DNA of 9,531 bases from an uncultured Alphaproteobacteria bacterium (GTDB lineage Bacteria; Pseudomonadota; Alphaproteobacteria; Rs-D84): positions 1 through 9,531 of the forward strand of contig CAMZDE010000034.1 of the NCBI GenBank assembly GCA_947305255.1, written 5' to 3'. Of this stretch, positions 6,181-9,531 are shown one piece after another (the stretch's first letter is position 1; every line of letters starts with the position of its first letter). Under the pieces are notes generated by a model. It did no database searches. It saw only the letters and a list, made by a program, of their open reading frames with translations, and was not told where the DNA came from. Both the position numbers and the translations under genes were made by a program.

Positions 6181-7200
6181 TTATTTGTTTAATTCTTTTT
6201 TAATCACACGCCAATCAATACGATTTTTTTTGTGTTCTTCGAAATCAGTCGAAAATTTATGCCCGCCTTTGCCATCTGCAACAAAAAACAGATACTTTGT
6301 TTTTGATGGATGCAATACCGCATGAATTGCGTCACGCCCGACACACGCAATCGGCGTCGGCGGCAGTCCACGATTGCGATACGTGTTATACGGACTTTCT
6401 ATTTTCAAATGCCCCGATAATAAAGGTTCGCCCTGCATATCGCCAAGTCCGTCTGTCAAAGCATAAACAACCGTCGGATCTGCCTGTAATCGCATATTAG
6501 AATTTAATCGATTCAAATAGACGCCAGCAACAATCGGCATTTCACGTTTTAACGGTGTTTCTTTTTGAACAATGGACGCCAATACCAAAACATCATGCCA
6601 ATCTTTGATTGGGGCCGGATATTTTTTTGTATCCAGTGAATTTTTTATATCAAGCATTTTTTTGCGTGCCAAATCCAGCACAGCCAACCGTGATATTCCG
6701 CGCGCCACACGATATGTATCTGGGAATATGTCACCTTCGTGTAAATTACAGACCGGTGCATCACCATCACAATCAACATCGCCAGAAAACGAAGACGACG
6801 CCATCAATAAATTTTTGATTTGTTTGATTGTGTATCCTTCGGGTATAGTGACCGTTGTCGTCGCAACGCGCCCTTTGGTTATCATATCAGCAATCACCCA
6901 AACGCCAGCACCTTGGGGGATATCATATTCGCCCGCCATAATTTTGCCGCCATTCAAACGTACAGAAAACATAAATAAATCTTTGGATTTAATAACGCGG
7001 TTTTTAACCAGATAATTAGTTAATCGCGTGACCGACACCCCCGGTTTAACAATAACCGTCACAGGCCGCTTTAATGGCGACCACAAATTAAAGACATAAA
7101 AAGTCACAAAAACGACGACACAGCAAATGGCTAAAAAGAATTTTATCCACGATTTGATATTTTTCCAACGACGCTGTGTGATATGCATAAACTTCATCAT
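6181..7200 (-). CDS. mltG: Endolytic murein transglycosylase
   Basis: MltG is an inner-membrane lytic transglycosylase that cuts nascent peptidoglycan strands and so sets glycan length. The 339-residue product matches the 340 of E. coli. It has a short cytoplasmic tail, one membrane segment at about 20-40, a LysM-like region at about 48-110, and the YceG catalytic domain. The active-site block reads ASIVQKET at 208-215: the catalytic Glu, aligned with E. coli Glu218, is Glu214, while the Glu two residues earlier is Gln212. EGDIFPDTYR, MRLQADPTVVYAL, SPYNTYRNRGLPPTPI and YLFFVADGKGGHKF are all present. The start ATG overlaps the galE stop by four bases (ATGA), and a second ATG follows at once. 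No clear terminator follows the stop at 6181. Pairing with galE is not the usual neighbourhood of mltG. Confidence 0.95.
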   Translation of the reverse strand: MMKFMHITQRRWKNIKSWIKFFLAICCVVVFVTFYVFNLWSPLKRPVTVIVKPGVSVTRLTNYLVKNRVIKSKDLFMFSVRLNGGKIMAGEYDIPQGAGVWVIADMITKGRVATTTVTIPEGYTIKQIKNLLMASSSFSGDVDCDGDAPVCNLHEGDIFPDTYRVARGISRLAVLDLARKKMLDIKNSLDTKKYPAPIKDWHDVLVLASIVQKETPLKREMPIVAGVYLNRLNSNMRLQADPTVVYALTDGLGDMQGEPLLSGHLKIESPYNTYRNRGLPPTPIACVGRDAIHAVLHPSKTKYLFFVADGKGGHKFSTDFEEHKKNRIDWRVIKKELNK

Positions 7201-8213
7201 TCGCCATAACCATTTGGATTATTTTTTTGCCAATTCCACGAATCGCGACACATATCGTCCAGATTAAATTCTGCACGCCACCCCAACACTTTCTCTGCAC
7301 GCGACGAATCCGCATAGCACACCGGCACATCGCCCGCACGCCGCGGTTTGATACTGTATGGAATCTTAACACCACTGGCACGTTCAAAAGCATGCACTAC
7401 GTCCAACACTGAATACCCATGTCCCGTCCCCAGATTAAATATTTGCAACCCAGATTTATTTTCTATGGCCTTCAGTGCACACACATGACCGCGCGCTAAA
7501 TCAACAACATGAATATAATCGCGCACACCTGTTCCGTCATGCGTATCATAATCATCACCAAACACACTAAGTTCCGGTCGCTTTCCAATTGCAACCTGAG
7601 TAATATAAGGCATCAAATTATTCGGAATACCGTTTGGATCTTCGCCAATCTTACCGCTTTGGTGCGCACCAATTGGATTGAAATAGCGCAACAAAACAAT
7701 ATTCCACGTCGCATCAGATTTTTGTAAATCAATCATAATCTCTTCTATAAAATGTTTTGTTTGACCATACGGATTTGTACATGCGCCCTTTGGACAATCT
7801 TCGGATATAGGAATTATTTTCGGATCACCATACACACATGCCGACGACGAAAAAATAATATTTTTGCAATTATGTTTATTCAGCGCACGCAATAAATTTA
7901 TCGTTCCACAAACATTATTATCATAATAATCCAACGGCTTTTGCACTGATTCGCCAACCGCCTTTAATCCAGCGAAATGAATACAGCAATCAAAATGATT
8001 TTTTCCAATCAAACCGTCCAGCGAATCGAAATCACGAATATCAATATCATAAAATTCGACGTCTTGTTCTGTAATTTCAGCAACGCGTTTCAAAGATACT
8101 TTATTTGAATTAGATAAATTATCAATCACAACAACATCGTGACCTGCGTTTTGCAATTCAACTACAGTATGCGAACCAATATAACCACAACCACCCGTGA
8201 CTAATATTTTCAT
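7197..8213 (-). CDS. galE: UDP-glucose 4-epimerase, probably also active on UDP-GlcNAc/GalNAc
   Basis: GalE interconverts UDP-glucose and UDP-galactose through an NAD-bound keto intermediate, feeding surface polysaccharide synthesis. The ATG at 8213 is chosen over an in-frame start 75 bases upstream because it gives 338 residues, the length of E. coli GalE; the longer version would begin inside a terminator and ahead of the promoter. An AAGGGGG ribosome-binding site precedes it. The Rossmann motif GGCGYIG is at 7-13 and Asp31 follows the second strand. The catalytic residues fall at E. coli numbering: Ser124, Tyr149 and Lys153 (YGQTK). Residue 299 is Cys, where E. coli has Tyr; in E. coli Y299C broadens activity to UDP-GalNAc. 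It heads a two-gene unit with mltG. Confidence 0.95.
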   Translation of the reverse strand: MKILVTGGCGYIGSHTVVELQNAGHDVVVIDNLSNSNKVSLKRVAEITEQDVEFYDIDIRDFDSLDGLIGKNHFDCCIHFAGLKAVGESVQKPLDYYDNNVCGTINLLRALNKHNCKNIIFSSSACVYGDPKIIPISEDCPKGACTNPYGQTKHFIEEIMIDLQKSDATWNIVLLRYFNPIGAHQSGKIGEDPNGIPNNLMPYITQVAIGKRPELSVFGDDYDTHDGTGVRDYIHVVDLARGHVCALKAIENKSGLQIFNLGTGHGYSVLDVVHAFERASGVKIPYSIKPRRAGDVPVCYADSSRAEKVLGWRAEFNLDDMCRDSWNWQKNNPNGYGE

Positions 8214-8241
8214 TTGCGCCCCCTTGTTGGATTCATCGTTA

Positions 8242-8270
8242 ACTATAACAACAACCAACGCGACTTGCAA
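8242..8270 (-). promoter_or_regulatory. galE-mltG promoter
   Basis: Minus strand: -35 TTGCAA (8270-8265), 17-bp spacer, -10 TATAGT (8247-8242), predicted start near 8235, leaving a leader of about 21 nt. The -10 box is the same as that of the str operon. It lies immediately after the flavodoxin terminator. Confidence 0.75.
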
Positions 8271-8275
8271 GGGAA

Positions 8276-8305
8276 ACAAAAACCGCACAAATATGCGGTT
8301 TTTGT
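8276..8305 (-). terminator. Rho-independent terminator of the flavodoxin gene
   Basis: A perfect 12-bp inverted repeat, ACAAAAACCGCA/TGCGGTTTTTGT (8276-8287 and 8294-8305), encloses a 6-base loop. Its GC core is flanked by A and U tracts. It starts 17 bases after the flavodoxin stop codon at 8323 and ends before the galE promoter. Confidence 0.88.
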
Positions 8306-8322
8306 AAAAAATATTTTTTAAA

Positions 8323-8805
8323 TTATTTACGCAAATACCTTTCCGCCCACTTTTTCAATTCGTCCATTTCAATCCCAGAATCGAAAACGCGACCACGTTC
8401 TACATGCGCATGTGGTGCCAACGCTTGGATACCTTTGTATGAATCTGCAATCGGACTGCCACCCGAAGTAGCAAACGGCACAATCAGTTTTTTATCAAAA
8501 TTGTGCATTTCAACAAAAGTATCGATAATTGACGGTTCGCGATACCACCAAATTGGAAATCCCAAAAAGATAACATCGTATTTTTCTAAATCGCGTACAC
8601 GCGACGCAACTTCGGGCCGCGATGAGCGGTCTTTCATTTCAATCGACGAACGACTATTGTCATTTGTCCAATCCAAATCCGATTCGGTGTAAAATTCTTT
8701 TGGAATAATTTCAAAAGTTTTTGCACCAATCGCAGCGGCCAACATATCGCCTATTCTTTTTGTTGCCCCCGTTGGGGAAAAATAAGCAACCAAAGCAGTT
8801 TTCAT
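8323..8805 (-). CDS. Flavodoxin-family protein (Flavodoxin_4 type)
   Basis: This is a short FMN-binding electron carrier or quinone/flavin reductase-like protein acting in the cytoplasm. The 160-residue product shows the phosphate-binding loop SPTGAT at 10-15 after the first strand (ALVAYF), the family block DLDWTNDNSRSSIEMKD at about 43-59, FPIWWY at 83-88 and FATSGGS at 111-117, which together match the Flavodoxin_4 family found widely in gut bacteria. The start is taken at 8805 because AAGGAG lies 9 bases upstream; an in-frame ATG 30 bases earlier has no such site and lies within the promoter repeat. The partner and substrate cannot be read from sequence. It is a single-gene unit with its own promoter and terminator. 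Confidence 0.9.
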   Translation of the reverse strand: MKTALVAYFSPTGATKRIGDMLAAAIGAKTFEIIPKEFYTESDLDWTNDNSRSSIEMKDRSSRPEVASRVRDLEKYDVIFLGFPIWWYREPSIIDTFVEMHNFDKKLIVPFATSGGSPIADSYKGIQALAPHAHVERGRVFDSGIEMDELKKWAERYLRK

Positions 8806-8824
8806 TTTTTTATCTCCTTGTTGT

Positions 8825-8849
8825 GTGTTGAACATATTATATTCAACAC
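8825..8849 (-). repeat. Perfect 8+8 inverted repeat over the flavodoxin -10 box (operator candidate)
   Basis: GTGTTGAA (8825-8832) and TTCAACAC (8842-8849) are perfect inverted copies separated by 9 bases. The -10 box TATAAT lies wholly within the spacer, and the repeat covers about -20 to +5. Because transcription would start inside it, near 8829, the RNA could not form the hairpin, which favours a dimeric repressor site on DNA. The regulator is not in this window. Confidence 0.6.
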
Positions 8850-8864
8850 TACCAAAAAAGACAA
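8836..8864 (-). promoter_or_regulatory. Flavodoxin promoter
   Basis: Minus strand: -35 TTGTCT (8864-8859), 17-bp spacer, -10 TATAAT, a perfect consensus (8841-8836); predicted start near 8829, giving a leader of about 24 nt. It lies in the short gap after the stop of the secreted-protein gene at 8884. Confidence 0.75.
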
Positions 8865-8883
8865 AAGGAATGAATACATAAAA

Positions 8884-9360
8884 TTAATCTTGTGGCACAA
8901 CAGTTTTGAATGCAACATCGGTTGTTGCATTATCATTGTCCCACGTCGTCCAAATTTCAACCCGTTGGCTTTGAATACCCGCAATGACAGCAGCCTCGGT
9001 CACTAAGTAAAGATCAGAACCGACCCCATGGTTTAAATCAAACAACAAATAATTCGAATTCGTTACTTCTTCTAGGATAAGATCCCCTGTCTCAGCATTA
9101 AATAACTGATTTTGTTTCGCATTTAACGCGGCAATTGTATCATTGTACGCGCCCTTTACATAGGCGGTTGATGCAATATGTTCATCATCATCGTCATCAA
9201 TAACAACGGTTGCATAAGGACCACCAGGTGCAATCGTCACAAGTCCACCACTAGGCATATGCGCAGGAACCTCAACTTCATTGTACGTGTAATCATCAGC
9301 ATTTGCCGTTATTGGCAATATTGTAATCATCGCCACTGACAATATTTGTTTCATGTTCAT
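8884..9360 (-). CDS. Small secreted protein of unknown function
   Basis: I do not recognise a characterised family. The 158-residue product starts with a Sec signal peptide (MNMKQILSVAMITILPITANA, likely cleaved after ANA), so the mature protein of about 137 residues is exported. It carries an acidic run of five Asp and one Glu (about 55-60), then STAYVKGAYNDTIAALNAKQ, whose spacing resembles the short coiled-coil segments of trimeric tail-fibre or surface-fibre proteins. The C-terminal part is strand-like and includes VEIWTTWDNDNATTDVAFKT. There are no Cys residues. A GGGAG ribosome-binding site lies 7 bases before the first ATG; a second ATG two codons on is a possible alternative. No terminator was seen after the stop. 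Upstream lies only the structured leader, which must be transcribed through for this gene to be expressed. Confidence 0.8.
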   Translation of the reverse strand: MNMKQILSVAMITILPITANADDYTYNEVEVPAHMPSGGLVTIAPGGPYATVVIDDDDDEHIASTAYVKGAYNDTIAALNAKQNQLFNAETGDLILEEVTNSNYLLFDLNHGVGSDLYLVTEAAVIAGIQSQRVEIWTTWDNDNATTDVAFKTVVPQD

Positions 9361-9379
9361 AATTTTTCTCCCATAGTTC

Positions 9380-9413
9380 GAATAAAAAATTGACCACCAA
9401 AAAATGGGTGGTC
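9380..9413 (-). terminator. Rho-independent terminator within the leader of the secreted-protein gene
   Basis: GACCACC pairs with GGTGGTC (7 bp perfect; 9413-9407 and 9398-9392) around an 8-base loop, followed on the minus strand by AATTTTTTATT. The gene's ATG lies only about 20 bases further on, so termination here would switch the gene off. Confidence 0.8.
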
Positions 9414-9524
9414 GGGGAGTTGGTAATCACTTTATCATTGGATTCCGTTGGTCTTCCGGTTGCCCGTGTTTTATCACCAACAGCTCCCCGATCATGAACG
9501 TCAGGGAAACGGTGCGAACGCACC
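9385..9524 (-). promoter_or_regulatory. Structured leader RNA with alternative folds, candidate attenuator or riboswitch
   Basis: This stretch is visibly GC-richer than its neighbours and folds on the minus-strand RNA. Fold 1 is a row of hairpins: GGUGC/GCACC with a GUUC loop (9524-9511); UCCCUGA/UCGGGGA (9507-9485); CUGUUGGU/ACCAACGG (9483-9445) with an inner CGG/CCG stem capped by a GCAA tetraloop; then the full terminator. Fold 2 pairs UCGGGGA and GUUGGUGAU (9491-9473) with AUUACCAAC and UCCCCGA (9427-9412), 16 bp with a 3-base bulge, sharing two bases with the terminator. It matches none of the riboswitch, 6S, SRP, tmRNA or RNase P motifs I know. The upstream end is outside the window. 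Confidence 0.55.
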
Positions 9525-9531
9525 ACTAACG

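Noticed and set aside
6564..6566. Loss of the MltG catalytic Glu (ASIVQKET)
   Set aside because: By alignment with E. coli ASIIEKET the catalytic Glu218 matches the second Glu, which is kept as Glu214; only the non-catalytic neighbouring Glu is Gln.
6572..7015. 147-codon plus-strand frame opposite mltG
   Set aside because: It lies wholly opposite conserved mltG codons and its translation looks like no protein family; a shadow frame.
8214..8288. N-terminally extended galE start
   Set aside because: The extra 25 residues would start inside the flavodoxin terminator and upstream of the galE promoter start, and the shorter form has exactly the E. coli length with a ribosome-binding site.
9427..9495. 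22-codon ORF beginning MIGELLV in the structured leader, as a possible leader peptide
   Set aside because: No Shine-Dalgarno sequence precedes its ATG, and there is no run of regulatory codons. It spans the switching helices, so it stays a remote option only.
9385..9524. The structured RNA as 6S, SRP, RNase P, tmRNA or a known riboswitch
   Set aside because: None of the diagnostic motifs were found: no SRP GGUCAGG...GGAAGCAGCC, no tmRNA tRNA-like ends, no RNase P core, and no single long bubble-containing rod as in 6S. A covariance search would settle this.
9296..9526. 76-codon open frame on the minus strand across the leader
   Set aside because: It overlaps the start of the secreted-protein gene in another frame, covers the terminator and stems, lacks an ATG with a ribosome-binding site, and resembles no known protein.

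Overview
The window comes from an AT-rich Gram-negative bacterium, most likely an alphaproteobacterium. The EF-G N-terminus (NIGIMAHIDAGKTTT), S12 and S7 read as alphaproteobacterial, and there are two outer-membrane beta-barrels, one lipoprotein and several Sec signal peptides. The style of the barrels and of the small secreted protein fits the uncultured, small-genome, host-associated alphaproteobacteria seen in gut metagenomes; that placement is inference. Every gene is on the minus strand, so transcription runs from high to low coordinates.

Layout in transcription order. At 9531-9361 lies a GC-richer stretch that folds into several hairpins and ends in a Rho-independent terminator. It directly precedes a gene for a small secreted protein of unknown function (9360-8884). 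A flavodoxin-like gene follows (8805-8323) with a promoter whose -10 box sits inside a perfect 8+8 inverted repeat, and its own terminator. Then comes a two-gene unit, galE (8213-7197) and mltG (7200-6181), joined by an ATGA stop/start overlap and driven by a clear promoter. Next is an outer-membrane locus: a beta-barrel gene (6039-5218) with its own promoter and terminator, then a probable operon of a lipoprotein gene (5068-4595) and a second, paralogous beta-barrel gene (4519-3431) ending in a near-copy of the first terminator. Last is the str operon, rpsL (3100-2729), rpsG (2663-2187), fusA (2162-81) and the first 38 bases of tuf, driven by a near-consensus promoter and a leader of about 140 nt.

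Together the genes cover translation (S12, S7, EF-G, EF-Tu), envelope building (GalE nucleotide sugars, MltG glycan-strand release, two barrels, a lipoprotein), a flavin redox protein and a secreted protein of unknown role. Five minus-strand promoters were found, each with exactly 17 bp between boxes and a TTG-starting -35 box.

The strongest unusual signal is the 9380-9524 leader. Both halves of its main 5' helix arm have two alternative partners, so it can be drawn as consecutive hairpins plus a full terminator, or as one long-range helix that shares two bases with the terminator stem. No room remains for a promoter between this terminator and the downstream gene, which suggests a regulatory leader rather than a stand-alone RNA. 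Other points of interest are a Cys at GalE position 299 (predicting UDP-GalNAc/GlcNAc activity), duplicated barrel-terminator units, paired GNRA hairpins between rpsL and rpsG, and the operator-like repeat at the flavodoxin promoter.
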